Of a stretch of 64,000 nt of DNA, positions 52,980 through 62,579 are shown piece by piece. The first letter of the stretch is position 1. Every line of letters starts with the position of its first letter. Both the position numbers and the translations under genes were made by a program. The stretch is from positions 70,651-134,650 of the forward strand of contig NZ_KL591020.1 of assembly GCF_000716335.1 (NCBI RefSeq), given 5' to 3'. The notes below the pieces were generated by a model. It was not told the origin of the DNA. It did no database searches and saw only the letters and a program-made list of their open reading frames with translations. Origin of the DNA: Streptomyces sp. NRRL S-118 (GTDB taxonomy: Bacteria; Actinomycetota; Actinomycetes; Streptomycetales; Streptomycetaceae).

Positions 52980-54582
52980 TGAATTTGTCCTTCAGCTTCA
53001 GGAACTCGGCGTGTGTCTTCGCGAATTCCGTCTTGTTCATGCCGTCGGTCGCGACGAAGTACATCCAGCCGTCCTTCGTCGGGTTCATGGCGGCTTCCAG
53101 GGCCACGAGGCCGGGGTTGGAGATCGGCCCGGGGGTGAGACCCCGCTGGGTGTAGGTGTTGTACGGGTCCTGATTGCTGTTGATCTCGGACTCGCTGATG
53201 TCGATGTTGCTCTCGCCCTGGAGGTAGTTGAAGGCCGAGTCGAACTGCAGGAGCTGGTTGGTCTCGCTGTTCGTGGGCTTGAGCCGGTTGTACACGACTT
53301 CGCTCATCCTGCGGAAGTCGTCGTCCGTCTTCCCCTCGGCCTGGACGAGGCTCGCGACGGTCAGCAGTTCCCAGGGGTTCTTCAGGCCGAGCCCCTTGTA
53401 CTTGCCCTCCAGGTCCACCTTGCCGTACTCGGCGTTGGCGCGCGCCACCATCTTCTTGAGGACGTCCTCCGGCTTGGTGCCCTTGGCCACCGGGTAGCTC
53501 GCCGGGAAGAGGAAGCCCTCGAGCGGGTCCTTGACCTCGGGGTGGCCGGTGGCCCACTCCGGCAGGCCCAGGTTCGCGGCCTTCTTCGCGGCCACCGTCG
53601 CGGTCGTGCCGGACTTGACCCCGAGGCGCTTGTCGATCTCGGCGTAGACCCAGGAGTTGCGCTTGCCCTCGGGGATGACCAGGGAGTTGCGGCTGGACGG
53701 CTGCAGCATCAGGTCCACGGCGCTCGCCGCGGACATCTCCTTCTTGAGGGTGTAGACGCCGGCCTGGATCAGCTTGCCCCGGGGGTTCTTGTCCTGCGCG
53801 GAGACGAACGCGCCCTGGCTCTTCACCACGCCGTTCTTCACGAGGATCGCGGCGATCTCGTAGCCGCCGGCGCCCTGCGGGATCTCGACCTGCACGGTTT
53901 CGGCGGTGCCCGTGCCCTCGAAGTCGGGCGCCTCGCCGAACCGGCTCTGCCAGAACTGGTAGCCGAAGTAGGCCACGCCGCCCGCGCCGCCGACCAGGAC
54001 GAGCGCGACCACCAGGCAGGCCACGCCGTTGCGGCTCTTGCGCTTCTTGGTCTTCTTGGACTTCTTCGACTGGTCGCGACGCTCGCGGCGGGTGCCCGCG
54101 GGCTCGTCGCTCCCGGGCCCGCGGTCCTCGTCGCGGTCGTCGTCACCGTCCGAGAAGAACGGGTGGTTCTCCTCCTCCGGCTCCTGGTACTGCTGCGGCT
54201 CGTCGTGCGCCGGCCGCTGCTCGGGCGCCCGCCGCCGGCCGGGGGGCTGCGGCGGCGGGTACGCCTCGGGGGTGCCGTAGAGGTCCGGGCGCTGGCCGCC
54301 GTAGGGGTCGGCCGGGCCGGGGGGCGTTCCGTAGGGCATCGCCGTCTGCTGGCCGCTGTCCCAGCCGCCGTCGTACTGCTGGCCGTTCTGGCCGGCGTAC
54401 TCCTGGTACTGGTACTGCTGCTGCTCGCCGTACGGGGCCTGGTGCTGCTGCTGGTGCTGTGCCTGCGGCTGCTGGTAGTACTGCTGGGCGTCGGCCTGCT
54501 GACCTCTCCATCCCTGGTCCCCGTACAACGGGTCCTCGGGATGCCACGGTTCGGAGCCGGAGCCCCGTCCATATCCAGTCAT
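52957..54582 (-). CDS. mltG: Endolytic murein transglycosylase MltG with Gln/Tyr-rich N-terminus
   Basis: 541-residue cell-wall enzyme that cleaves nascent glycan strands. Residues 1-150 are Gln/Tyr/Gly/Pro-rich and cytosolic (ADAQQYYQQPQAQHQQQHQ). A basic stretch leads to one transmembrane helix (about residues 185-208; ACLVVALVLVGGAGGVAYFG). The YceG domain spans about 220-535, with LQPSSRNSLVIPEG, the catalytic Glu in ASLVQAEGKTD, VVYNRL, and NTYTQRGLTPGPISNPG. The N-terminal low-complexity region exceeds that of E. coli MltG. Neighbours ruvX and aroE are conserved. Confidence 0.93.
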   Translation of the reverse strand: MTGYGRGSGSEPWHPEDPLYGDQGWRGQQADAQQYYQQPQAQHQQQHQAPYGEQQQYQYQEYAGQNGQQYDGGWDSGQQTAMPYGTPPGPADPYGGQRPDLYGTPEAYPPPQPPGRRRAPEQRPAHDEPQQYQEPEEENHPFFSDGDDDRDEDRGPGSDEPAGTRRERRDQSKKSKKTKKRKSRNGVACLVVALVLVGGAGGVAYFGYQFWQSRFGEAPDFEGTGTAETVQVEIPQGAGGYEIAAILVKNGVVKSQGAFVSAQDKNPRGKLIQAGVYTLKKEMSAASAVDLMLQPSSRNSLVIPEGKRNSWVYAEIDKRLGVKSGTTATVAAKKAANLGLPEWATGHPEVKDPLEGFLFPASYPVAKGTKPEDVLKKMVARANAEYGKVDLEGKYKGLGLKNPWELLTVASLVQAEGKTDDDFRRMSEVVYNRLKPTNSETNQLLQFDSAFNYLQGESNIDISESEINSNQDPYNTYTQRGLTPGPISNPGLVALEAAMNPTKDGWMYFVATDGMNKTEFAKTHAEFLKLKDKFNDSKGRD

Positions 54583-54683
54583 CGATCCCCAAACGGCCGC
54601 GAGGCTTCCGGACGATCCGCCTCTACGTTGTGCGGTGGTTGTTCGAACGCCACCGCATCGCGCGGAACGTTACCGTACCGCGA

Positions 54684-55148
54684 TCAGATGACCACTTCGA
54701 CGCTCTCTCCAGGCGGATTACCGGATACCCGTTCGGACTCCAAAGCGTTCTGGAGGATGATCACAGCGGCTGCCTGATCGATGACGGACCGGCCCTTCTT
54801 GGACTTCACGCCCGAGGCGCGCAGGCCCTGGGTCGCGCTCACCGTGGTCATTCTCTCGTCCACCAGCCGCACGGGCACGGGTGCGAGGGCACGGGCGAGC
54901 TCCTGGGCGAAGGCACGGACCTTGGCCGCGGCCGGGCCCTCGCCCCCGCTGAGGGAGCGAGGGAGCCCGACCACGATCTCGATCGGTTCGTACTCCTCGG
55001 TGATCTGCTTCAACCGCCGGTGGGCGGCCGGGGCGTCGCGTCCCGGCACGGTCTCCACCGGCGTGGCGAGGACCCCGTCGGGGTCGCACGAGGCGACCCC
55101 GATCCGGGCGTCCCCGACGTCGATCGCGAGCCGGCGGCCCCGTCTCAT
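54684..55148 (-). CDS. ruvX: Holliday junction resolvase-like RuvX/YqgF
   Basis: 154-residue RNase H-fold protein, essential in many bacteria for rRNA processing and proposed as a resolvase. The N-terminal LAIDVGDARIGVASCDPDG holds the first catalytic Asp; VVGLPRSLSGGEG and LVDERMTTVSA supply the others. The ATG overlaps the alaS stop by 1 nt. mltG follows 101 bp downstream. Confidence 0.94.
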   Translation of the reverse strand: MRRGRRLAIDVGDARIGVASCDPDGVLATPVETVPGRDAPAAHRRLKQITEEYEPIEIVVGLPRSLSGGEGPAAAKVRAFAQELARALAPVPVRLVDERMTTVSATQGLRASGVKSKKGRSVIDQAAAVIILQNALESERVSGNPPGESVEVVI

Positions 55149-57817
55149 CAGACGGTGTCCGCGACGAGCCGCTCGACGGCGGCGATGGCGTCGCCGACGG
55201 CCTCCGCGTTCTGACCGCCGCCCTGGGCGACGTCCGGCTTGCCACCACCACCGCCACCGAGGGTCTTGGCGGCCGTGCGGACCAGGTCACCGGCCTTGAG
55301 GCCGCGTTCGCGGGCGGCCTCGTTGGTGGCGATGACCGTCAGCGGACGGCCGTTCGCCAGGGTGAACAGGGCGACGACGGCCGGGCGGTCGCCCGGGATG
55401 CGGCCGCGCACGTCCAGGACCAGCCTGCGCAGGTCGTCGGCGGTGGTGCCGTCCGGGACCTGCCCGGTCACCAGGGCCACACCGCGTACGTCCTGGGCGC
55501 CCTGGGCGAGCCCGGCGGCGGCCTGGAGCACCTTCTCCGCGCGGAACTTCTCGATCTCCTTCTCGGCGTCCTTCAGCTTGGCGAGCATGCCGGAGATCTT
55601 CTCCGGGAGCTCCTCGGGACGGCCCTTGACCAGCTCCTGGAGCTGGGCGACGACCGTGTGCTCCCTGGCCAGGAAGTTGTACGCGTCGACACCCACGAGG
55701 GCCTCGATACGGCGCACACCGGAACCGATCGACGACTCGCCGAGCAGCTTCACCAGGCCCAGCTGGGCGGTGTTGTGGACGTGCGTACCACCGCAGAGCT
55801 CCTTGGAGAAGTCGCCGATCGTGACCACACGCACGCGCTCGCCGTACTTCTCGCCGAACTCGGCGATGGCGCCCTGCCGCTTGGCCTCGTCGATCGCCAT
55901 GACCTCGGCGTGCACGTCCAGCTCTCGGGCCAGCACCTCGTTGATCTTCTGCTCGACGTCGGTCATGACCGCCTGCGGAACGGCCGACGGCGAACCGAAG
56001 TCGAACCGGAATCGACCGGGCTGGTTCTCCGAACCGGCCTGGGCGGCCGTGGGGCCGAGGGCGTCACGCAGCGCCTGGTGGGTCAGGTGCGTGGCGCTGT
56101 GGGCACGGGCGATGGCCCGGCGGCGCCGTACGTCGATCGTGGCGTAGGCGGTGGCCCCGACGGTCACCTCGCCGACCTGGACGGAGCCCTTGTGGACGGA
56201 GACGCCCGGGACCGGCTGCTGGACGTCGCGCACCTCGATGACGGCACCGCTGTGCAGCCGGATGCGGCCGGTGTCGGCGATCTGGCCGCCGCCCTCGGCG
56301 TAGAACGGGGTGCGGTCGAGGACGACCTCGATCTCGTCGCCCTCGGTGGCGGCGGGCGAGGGGACGCCGTTGACGAGCAGGCCGACGACGGTCGTCTCGC
56401 CCTCGGTGTTGGTGTAGCCCACGAACTCGGTGGCACCGGAGGTGTCGGCGATCTCGCGGTAGGCGGAGACGTCGGCGTGGCCGGTCTTCTTGGCCCGGGC
56501 GTCCGCCTTGGCGCGGTCCCGCTGCTCCTGCATCAGGCGGCGGAAGCCGGCCTCGTCCACGGACAGGCCCTGTTCGGCGGCCATCTCCAGGGTGAGGTCG
56601 ATCGGGAAGCCCCAGGTGTCGTGGAGCAGGAACGCCTTGTCGCCGGAGAGCACCGTGCCACCGGCGGCCTTGGTCTCGGTGACGGCGGTGTCGAGGATGT
56701 TGGTGCCGCCCTTGAGGGCCTTGAGGAACGCGGCCTCCTCGGCGAGGGCGACGGTCTCGATGCGCTTGCGGTCGGTCTCCAGCTCCGGGTACTGCTCGCC
56801 CATCGTCCTGATGACCGTGTCGACGAGCTCGCCGACGACCGGGCCCGAGGCGCCCAGCAGGCGCATGTTGCGGATAGCGCGGCGCATGATGCGGCGCAGC
56901 ACGTAGCCGCGGCCCTCGTTGCCCGGCGTGACGCCGTCACCGATGAGCATCACGGAGGTGCGCATGTGGTCGGCGACCACGCGCAGCGAGACGTCGCTCT
57001 CGTGGGCCTGGCCGTAGCGCACACCGGTGAGCTCGGTGGCCTTGTCGATGACGACCTTCAGGGTGTCGGTCTCGTACATGTTCTGCACGCCCTGGAGGAT
57101 CATCGCCAGGCGTTCGAGACCGAGGCCCGTGTCGATGTTCTTGCTCGGCAGGTCACCGAGGATCTCGAAGTCCTCCTTGGAGGTGCCCTCGCCGCGCTCG
57201 TACTGCATGAAGACCAGGTTCCAGATCTCCACGTACCGCTCGTCGTTGACGGCCGGGCCGCCCTCGGCGCCGAACTCGGGGCCGCGGTCGTAGTTGATCT
57301 CGGAGCAGGGGCCGCAGGGGCCGGGCACGCCCATGGACCAGAAGTTGTCCTTCTTGCCCAGGCGCTGGATGCGCTCGGCGGGGACGCCGACGACGTCACG
57401 CCAGATCTGCTCGGCCTCGTCGTCGTCCTGGTAGACGGTGATCCAGAGCTTCTCGGGCTCCAGGCCGTAGCCGCCGTGCTCGACGGAGCCGGTCAGCAGC
57501 TCCCAGGCGAGCTTGATGGCGCCTTCCTTGAAGTAGTCGCCGAAGGAGAAGTTGCCGCACATCTGGAAGAACGTGCCGTGGCGGGTGGTCTTGCCGACCT
57601 CCTCGATGTCCGGCGTGCGCACGCACTTCTGCACGCTGGAGGCGCGGGTGTACGGCGGCTTCTCCTCACCCAGGAAGTAGGGCTTGAACGGCACCATGCC
57701 GGCGTTGACCAGGAGCAGAGTCGGGTCGTCCGCGATGAGCGACGCCGAAGGGACGACGGTGTGCCCGCGCTCCTCGAAGAAGCTCAGCCAGCGGCGGCGG
57801 ATTTCAGCCGACTCCAT
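55148..57817 (-). CDS. alaS: Alanyl-tRNA synthetase
   Basis: 889-residue class II synthetase. The catalytic domain starts [20 protein letters not shown], with the class II motif [15 protein letters not shown] in the tRNA-recognition region. The editing domain has the zinc site [13 protein letters not shown] and [13 protein letters not shown]. The C-terminal DHHA1 domain has the glycine loop [15 protein letters not shown]. Length and order are normal. It overlaps the upstream DUF6167 gene and the downstream ruvX by 1 nt each. Confidence 0.97.
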   Translation of the reverse strand: MESAEIRRRWLSFFEERGHTVVPSASLIADDPTLLLVNAGMVPFKPYFLGEEKPPYTRASSVQKCVRTPDIEEVGKTTRHGTFFQMCGNFSFGDYFKEGAIKLAWELLTGSVEHGGYGLEPEKLWITVYQDDDEAEQIWRDVVGVPAERIQRLGKKDNFWSMGVPGPCGPCSEINYDRGPEFGAEGGPAVNDERYVEIWNLVFMQYERGEGTSKEDFEILGDLPSKNIDTGLGLERLAMILQGVQNMYETDTLKVVIDKATELTGVRYGQAHESDVSLRVVADHMRTSVMLIGDGVTPGNEGRGYVLRRIMRRAIRNMRLLGASGPVVGELVDTVIRTMGEQYPELETDRKRIETVALAEEAAFLKALKGGTNILDTAVTETKAAGGTVLSGDKAFLLHDTWGFPIDLTLEMAAEQGLSVDEAGFRRLMQEQRDRAKADARAKKTGHADVSAYREIADTSGATEFVGYTNTEGETTVVGLLVNGVPSPAATEGDEIEVVLDRTPFYAEGGGQIADTGRIRLHSGAVIEVRDVQQPVPGVSVHKGSVQVGEVTVGATAYATIDVRRRRAIARAHSATHLTHQALRDALGPTAAQAGSENQPGRFRFDFGSPSAVPQAVMTDVEQKINEVLARELDVHAEVMAIDEAKRQGAIAEFGEKYGERVRVVTIGDFSKELCGGTHVHNTAQLGLVKLLGESSIGSGVRRIEALVGVDAYNFLAREHTVVAQLQELVKGRPEELPEKISGMLAKLKDAEKEIEKFRAEKVLQAAAGLAQGAQDVRGVALVTGQVPDGTTADDLRRLVLDVRGRIPGDRPAVVALFTLANGRPLTVIATNEAARERGLKAGDLVRTAAKTLGGGGGGKPDVAQGGGQNAEAVGDAIAAVERLVADTV

Positions 57818-58149
57818 CAGTGGTCCTCATTCCGGTTGTTCGAGTGGTGGTGGGGATGGGGGTGGGGGGCGCCGTCGAGCGCCGCGGACCGCCGCGGCGC
57901 GGGGAGCGCCGGATCGTCGACCGGTGCCGCCAGACCGAGCGCCTCGCCCAGTTCCGCTTCGCGCTGGAGCATGCCCGCCCGGACGTCGAGCGCGAATTCC
58001 TTGAGCCGGTGGCCGGTTTCGATCGCCTTGTCGGCGGCCTGCGCGGCGAGGCTCTCGGGGGTCAGCTGCTTCAGCTTGCGGTTGACCTTGGTGGTGGCCC
58101 ACACACCGGCTGCGGCGCCGGCGGTGAACCAGAAAGCACGGCGGAACAT
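57817..58149 (-). CDS. DUF6167 family small membrane-associated protein
   Basis: 110-residue protein with [21 protein letters not shown] at the start, a probable N-terminal membrane helix, then a helical region ([19 protein letters not shown]) and a His/Pro-rich tail ([11 protein letters not shown]). It matches a small actinobacterial family always found before alaS; function unknown. Its stop overlaps the alaS start by 1 nt. Confidence 0.78.
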   Translation of the reverse strand: MFRRAFWFTAGAAAGVWATTKVNRKLKQLTPESLAAQAADKAIETGHRLKEFALDVRAGMLQREAELGEALGLAAPVDDPALPAPRRSAALDGAPHPHPHHHSNNRNEDH

Positions 58150-58156
58150 CCCTGCG

Positions 58157-58594
58157 TCAGCCCTTCCGCTTGGTCCTGTTGCTGCGGGCCGACGGAACCG
58201 TACGGCCGACGATGACCGTGCGCCGGGACGGTCCGGCCGGCTTGTCGTCCTTGTTCCGGCTCATCGCCCGGCGTACGCCGTAGCCGAAGGCCGCGACCTT
58301 GACCAGCGGTCCGCCGAACGTCGAGGCGACCGTGGTGGAGAGCGCGGAGGCGTTGGACGTGACCTCCTGGACGTCCGACGCGATGGCGTCCACCCGGTCG
58401 AGCTGCGTCTGCGCGGCGCGGACGGTCACGGAGGCGTCCGCCAGCAGCGGGACCGCCTGCTCCGTCACCTCCGCCACGAGTCGGGTCGTCGCCCTGAGCG
58501 TCTGGGACAGCCTCACCAGCACCACGGCCAGGAAGGAGACCAGGATCGCCCAGAAGACGGCCACCAGAATCCCGGCAACCTCTCCACCGGTCAC
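58157..58594 (-). CDS. DUF948 domain protein
   Basis: 145-residue protein with an N-terminal transmembrane helix (EVAGILVAVFWAILVSFLAVVLV) followed by a long helical domain (TLRATTRLVAEVTEQAVPLL, then QLDRVDAIASDVQEVTS) typical of DUF948, and a basic C-terminal tail. DUF948 proteins are of unknown function, possibly cell-envelope associated. The GTG at 58594 is the first plausible start. It lies 7 bp upstream of the DUF6167 gene and is probably co-transcribed with alaS. Confidence 0.8.
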   Translation of the reverse strand: MTGGEVAGILVAVFWAILVSFLAVVLVRLSQTLRATTRLVAEVTEQAVPLLADASVTVRAAQTQLDRVDAIASDVQEVTSNASALSTTVASTFGGPLVKVAAFGYGVRRAMSRNKDDKPAGPSRRTVIVGRTVPSARSNRTKRKG

Positions 58595-58782
58595 TGCGCA
58601 CCGCTCTCTGCTCGTCGATTTCGTCGAACTCGGTCGAACTTGTCGCATGAATGCTTCGAAAGTCGTCCTCCGAGCCTATCGCGCCCGCAGTCGCTCCCCG
58701 TACCGCATTCCGCGTGGCCCGCAGGGGGAGCCCGACGGTCCGATTGTACGGAGCGCAGTCACCTCGGTACGCTCCGTGTTCC

Positions 58783-60975
58783 ATGTGTTCCATGCGACGG
58801 CGCAACCTCCCGGCCGAGCTGAACCGGTTCGTCGGACGTGACCGCGAACTCGCGGACCTGGCAGGCCTGCTGACGGACTTCCGGCTCGTCACGGTGGTCG
58901 GCGTGGGCGGGGTGGGCAAGACGCGGCTCGTGACGCATGCGGCCGCAGCGGTGGCCGCGGAGGCGAAACGCTACTGCGACGGGGTCCGGCTCGCCGAGCT
59001 GGCGACGCTGCGCGACCCGGGGCTGCTGGAGCACGCGCTGGTCGAGGCGCTCGGACTGACGGACCACACCTCCCGGCCGCCGCGGGAGGTGCTCGTGGAG
59101 CACCTCGCGGATCGCCGTCTGCTGCTCGTCCTGGACGGCTTCGAGCACCTCGTGGAGGGCTGCGCCACCCTCGTACGGGAGCTGTTGCGCCGGGCACCGG
59201 GACTGACGGTGCTGGCCGCCGGGCGCAGACCGCTGCGGGTCCGCGGGGAGGCCGTGCTCCCGCTGGCACCGATGTCCGACGAGGACGCGGTGCGGCTGTT
59301 CCTGGACCGGGCCGCCGCGGCCGTGCCCGGCTTCCGCACGGGCGGTGGGGACCCCTTGGCCGTACGGGAGCTGTGCCGCCGGCTCGACGGGATCCCGCTG
59401 GCGCTGGAGCTCGCGGCCGGGCGGCTGCCGGCGCTCGGTCTGGAGGGGCTGCTGCACCGGCTCGACGACCGCTTCCAGCTGCTCACCTGCGGAAGCCGGG
59501 GCGAGACGGACCGCCACCGGACGCTGCGGCTCGCCATCGGCTGGAGCCATGAACTGTGCACGCCCGAGGAGCGGCTGCTGTGGGCGCGGCTGTCGGTGTT
59601 CGCCGGGCAGTTCGACCTGGAGGCCGCGGAGTACGTGTGCGGCGGGCCGGAGCTGCCGGCCGAGCGGGTGCTGGACGTGCTCGCCGAACTGCTGGCGCAG
59701 TCCGTGGTGCTGCGGGAGGACGCGGCGGCGGGCGTGCGGTACCGGATGCTGGACACGGTCCGGGCGTACGGCGCGCAGTGGCTGGCCGAGCTGGGTGACG
59801 AGGACCGGCTGCGGCGGCGCCACCGCGACTGGTACCTCGGCCTGGCCGCCTGGTGCGAGCTCGACTGGTTCGGCCCCAAGCAGGCGGAGGTGGCGGCGTG
59901 CACGGACAGCGCCCTGCCGAACCTCCGGGCCGCGCTGGAGCGGTGCCTGGACGAGCCGGAGGAGGCGCACCTGGCGCAGCACCTGGCAGGCACGCTCTGG
60001 TTCTACTGGGTGGGGTGCGGTCGCCTGGCGGAGGGGCGGCACTGGCTGGACCGGGCGGTGGTGCTGGAGTCGACGGGGCACGCCCGGGCGCGGCTGAAGG
60101 CGCTGTGGGTCCTCGGGTACGTGGCGATCCTGCAGGGCGACAACACGGCGGCGGGCGCGGCGCTGTACGCCTGCGAGGAGGACGCGGCACGGACGGGCGA
60201 CGCGCTGGCCGCCGCGTACACCACCCACCGGATGGGCTGCCTGGCGCTGCTGTCCGACGAGATGCCGCGCGCCGAGGTGCTGCTGGCGCAGGCGGCGTCG
60301 GCCTACCGCGAGCTGGGCGAGCTGAACAGCCAGGTGCTGATGGGCCAGGTCGAGCTGGCCATGGCGAAGGTGTTCCTGGGGGACCTGGAGGGCGCCGTGG
60401 CGCTCTGCGAGGAGGTCCGGGAGGTGTGCGAGGAGCGCGGCGAGCAGTGGACCCGCGCGTACGCGCTGTACGTGCTGGCCTATGCGGCATGGACGCGTGA
60501 GGAGCACGGTGAGGCGCGGCGCCTGCTGGGCGAGTGCATCACCATCGACCACACCTTCCACGACCTGGTCGGTCTGGTGCTGGCGGTGGAACTGCTGGCC
60601 CTGGTGACGGCGAGCGAGGGTGATCCCGCGGAGGCGGCGGTGCTGCAGGGCGCGGCCGCCCGGATGTGGGAGGCGGTGGGCCTGCCCTTGTTCGGTTCCG
60701 GCCACTTCGGCGCGCCGCGGGCGCTGTGCGAGCGGCGCGCGGTGGAGCTGCTGGGCGCCGAGCGCTTCCGGTCGTACGAGGCGGAGGGGCGCGCGCTGGC
60801 CCTGGACGCGGCGGTGCGCCGGGCCCTGTCGGGGCGCGCGGCGGCCTCGGCGCGCTCCTCGGTGCGGGGTGTACACGCGCTGCGCCCGCCCCGGCGGCGG
60901 CCCGCCGCGTCGCCTCACCCGGGCGAGGGGCCCGCCGCGTCGCCGGCGCCCCACCCGGGCGAGGGGCCCGCCTGA
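58783..60975 (+). CDS. NB-ARC-type ATPase with C-terminal TPR-like repeats
   Basis: 730-residue STAND-type regulator-like ATPase. The NB-ARC domain begins at FVGRDRELADLAGLL and has Walker A GVGGVGKTRLV (about residue 40), Walker B LLLVLDGFEHL and the GIPLALELAAGRLPAL signature. A winged-helix (WSHELCTPEERLLWARLSVF) leads to TPR-like helical repeats (about 400-690). Relatives usually carry an N-terminal SARP or a C-terminal LuxR HTH; neither is present. The extreme C-terminus contains two HPGEGPAASP-like repeats from a 36-bp DNA duplication. Start choice between ATGs at 58783 and 58792 is uncertain; no strong ribosome site is seen. Confidence 0.82.
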   Translation: MCSMRRRNLPAELNRFVGRDRELADLAGLLTDFRLVTVVGVGGVGKTRLVTHAAAAVAAEAKRYCDGVRLAELATLRDPGLLEHALVEALGLTDHTSRPPREVLVEHLADRRLLLVLDGFEHLVEGCATLVRELLRRAPGLTVLAAGRRPLRVRGEAVLPLAPMSDEDAVRLFLDRAAAAVPGFRTGGGDPLAVRELCRRLDGIPLALELAAGRLPALGLEGLLHRLDDRFQLLTCGSRGETDRHRTLRLAIGWSHELCTPEERLLWARLSVFAGQFDLEAAEYVCGGPELPAERVLDVLAELLAQSVVLREDAAAGVRYRMLDTVRAYGAQWLAELGDEDRLRRRHRDWYLGLAAWCELDWFGPKQAEVAACTDSALPNLRAALERCLDEPEEAHLAQHLAGTLWFYWVGCGRLAEGRHWLDRAVVLESTGHARARLKALWVLGYVAILQGDNTAAGAALYACEEDAARTGDALAAAYTTHRMGCLALLSDEMPRAEVLLAQAASAYRELGELNSQVLMGQVELAMAKVFLGDLEGAVALCEEVREVCEERGEQWTRAYALYVLAYAAWTREEHGEARRLLGECITIDHTFHDLVGLVLAVELLALVTASEGDPAEAAVLQGAAARMWEAVGLPLFGSGHFGAPRALCERRAVELLGAERFRSYEAEGRALALDAAVRRALSGRAAASARSSVRGVHALRPPRRRPAASPHPGEGPAASPAPHPGEGPA
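60916..60972 (+). repeat. Tandem 36-bp-period repeat at the 3' end of the ATPase gene
   Basis: A 21-bp block recurs exactly at 60916-60936 and 60952-60972 with a partly conserved spacer. It encodes HPGEGPA twice at the very C-terminus, suggesting recent in-frame expansion. Confidence 0.7.
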
Positions 60976-61000
60976 CACGGAGGGTCCCGGGGAACGCGGA

Positions 61001-61044
61001 AGCCCGCCGGCCCCGCCGCCGGGAAGGCGGAGGGACGGCGGGCT
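61001..61044. terminator. Bidirectional hairpin between the ATPase gene and rpsD
   Basis: Nine-bp outer stem (61001-61009 with 61036-61044) enclosing a second CCGCC/GGCGG stem, 25 nt from each convergent stop. Confidence 0.65.
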
Positions 61045-61071
61045 GACAACCGCGGTGGTACTGCGCCAGGA

Positions 61072-61686
61072 TCAGCGGGCGTAGTACTCGACGACCAGCT
61101 GCTCGTCGCAGATGACCGGGATCTCCTTGCGGTTCGGCTCACGGTCCAGGCGGAAGGCCAGGGCCTTCAGGTTCACCTGGAGGTAGCGCGGGGTCTCGCC
61201 CTCGGGGGCGAAGCCACCCTCGCGCGCGACCTGGAAGAGGGTCTTGCTGCGGCTGCGCTCGCGGACCATCACGACGTCGTCGGGACGGACGCGGAACGAC
61301 GGCTTGTCGACCTTCTGGCCGTTGACCTCGATGTGGCCGTGGACGACCATCTGGCGGGCCTGGTAGATGGTGCGGGCGATGCCCGAACGCAGGACCAGGG
61401 CGTCGAGACGGCGCTCGAGCTCGACGACCAGCGCCTCGCCCGTCTTGCCCTCGGCCTTCTTGGCGCGGTCGTAGGCGCGGGCCATCTGGCGCTCGCTGAT
61501 GTCGTACTGGGCGCGCAGACGCTGCTTCTCGAGCAGACGGACCTTGTAGTCCGAGTTCTGCTTGCGGCCACGGCCGTGCTCACCCGGCGGGTACGGGCGG
61601 GCCTCGAAGTACTTGACAGCCTTCGGCGTCAGCGCGATACCGAGCGCACGCGACTTCTTGACCTTGGGACGCGACTGGTTAGGCAC
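61072..61686 (-). CDS. rpsD: 30S ribosomal protein S4
   Basis: 204-residue 16S rRNA-binding assembly protein. The N-terminus ([20 protein letters not shown]) lacks the four-Cys zinc motif, so it is the zinc-free form. The S4 RNA-binding domain spans about 92-155 ([33 protein letters not shown]), and the C-terminus ends VVEYYAR. The GTG start has GGAGG and TGGAG upstream. An iron box lies 24-43 bp upstream, inside the promoter region shared with the divergent DUF2470 gene. Confidence 0.96.
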   Translation of the reverse strand: MPNQSRPKVKKSRALGIALTPKAVKYFEARPYPPGEHGRGRKQNSDYKVRLLEKQRLRAQYDISERQMARAYDRAKKAEGKTGEALVVELERRLDALVLRSGIARTIYQARQMVVHGHIEVNGQKVDKPSFRVRPDDVVMVRERSRSKTLFQVAREGGFAPEGETPRYLQVNLKALAFRLDREPNRKEIPVICDEQLVVEYYAR

Positions 61687-61709
61687 GTTCTCCAGACCTC
61701 CGATATAGG

Positions 61710-61729
61710 TTAGGTTAGGCTTACCTTAA
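61710..61729. promoter_or_regulatory. Iron box (DmdR1/IdeR-type) between rpsD and the DUF2470 gene
   Basis: 61710-61729 reads as the 19-bp actinobacterial iron box TTAGGTTAGGC followed by TTACCTTAA, one inserted base from the TTAGGTTAGGCTAACCTAA-type consensus. It ends 13 bp before the DUF2470 ATG and directly before its AAGGAG. A TATAG-like -10 (61705-61709) abuts it. Iron-dependent repression is likely. Confidence 0.75.
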
Positions 61730-61742
61730 TCAAGGAGATCGC

Positions 61743-62579
61743 ATGTCGAGCCCTGGGAACACCACGCGCATCACAGACAGCAGCACAAAGAACGACGCTC
61801 CCGCTTCGCGGAGCATCGATGTGACGGAGGTCCGATCAGCTCATGGTCAGCCGCGTCCCAGCGGGCTTGAAACCGCCCGGATGCCGTCAGCAGCCGAGCG
61901 CACACGAACTCTCGTACAGAGTACATGCTCCGCGGTGCTCATCGTTCCCGGGGCCGAGGGCGCCCGCCCCGACCAGCTCGTCCCCCACGCCCGCACCGTC
62001 GGCACGGACGGCGAGGTCTTCCTGCTCTTCCTTGCCGACGCCCCGCCCGTCCGCGCCGCCACGCACGCCCAGGACGACGAACTGCCCGCCGTGCTCGAGC
62101 TCACCGACGTCGCCCCGGTGGCGGTACCGAACCGCATCCGCGGCCGCGCATGGGTCTCCGGCTGGCTCACCTGCGCGCCCGGCATCGCCGCGCCCGGCCT
62201 GATGATGCTGCGGCTCGAGGTCGGCGAGGTGTACGTGGACGACCTGTGGGGCGACGCGGCGGTCGACCCCGAGGAGTTCACGCACGCCCGGCCGGACCCG
62301 CTCGCCGCGTACGAGACCGATCTGCTCCAGCACCTGGCCGCCGCCCACGACGACCACCTCCAGGCCCTGAGCTCCCTGCTGGGCCACCGCGCCGACGGCC
62401 CGTCCGCCGTGCGCCGGGTGGTGCCGCTGGCGCTGGACCGGTTCGGGCTGCGGGTGCGGTGCCGGGACGCGGCGGGACGCTCCTTCGACGCGCGCTTCGA
62501 CTTCCCCGAGCCCGTACGGGACGTACCGGGCCTGCGCCGAGCCATGCACACGCTCTTCGAGGCGGCGGCGCACGGCTGA
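61743..62579 (+). CDS. DUF2470 domain protein, probably iron-regulated
   Basis: 278-residue protein whose body (from about residue 46; MPSAAERTRTLVQSTCSAVL) resembles the flavin-reductase-like/HugZ haem-utilisation group, with a C-terminal DUF2470 region (about 185-275; DLLQHLAAAHDDHLQALSSL, LDRFGLRVRCRDAAG, FDFPEPVRD). HugZ-type proteins degrade haem; here a haem or iron role is inferred. The ATG at 61743 has AAGGAG 5 nt upstream, directly behind an iron box. The first 45 residues use atypical codons and may be untranslated, in which case the start is 61881. Its stop abuts the convergent rarA stop. Confidence 0.75.
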   Translation: MSSPGNTTRITDSSTKNDAPASRSIDVTEVRSAHGQPRPSGLETARMPSAAERTRTLVQSTCSAVLIVPGAEGARPDQLVPHARTVGTDGEVFLLFLADAPPVRAATHAQDDELPAVLELTDVAPVAVPNRIRGRAWVSGWLTCAPGIAAPGLMMLRLEVGEVYVDDLWGDAAVDPEEFTHARPDPLAAYETDLLQHLAAAHDDHLQALSSLLGHRADGPSAVRRVVPLALDRFGLRVRCRDAAGRSFDARFDFPEPVRDVPGLRRAMHTLFEAAAHG

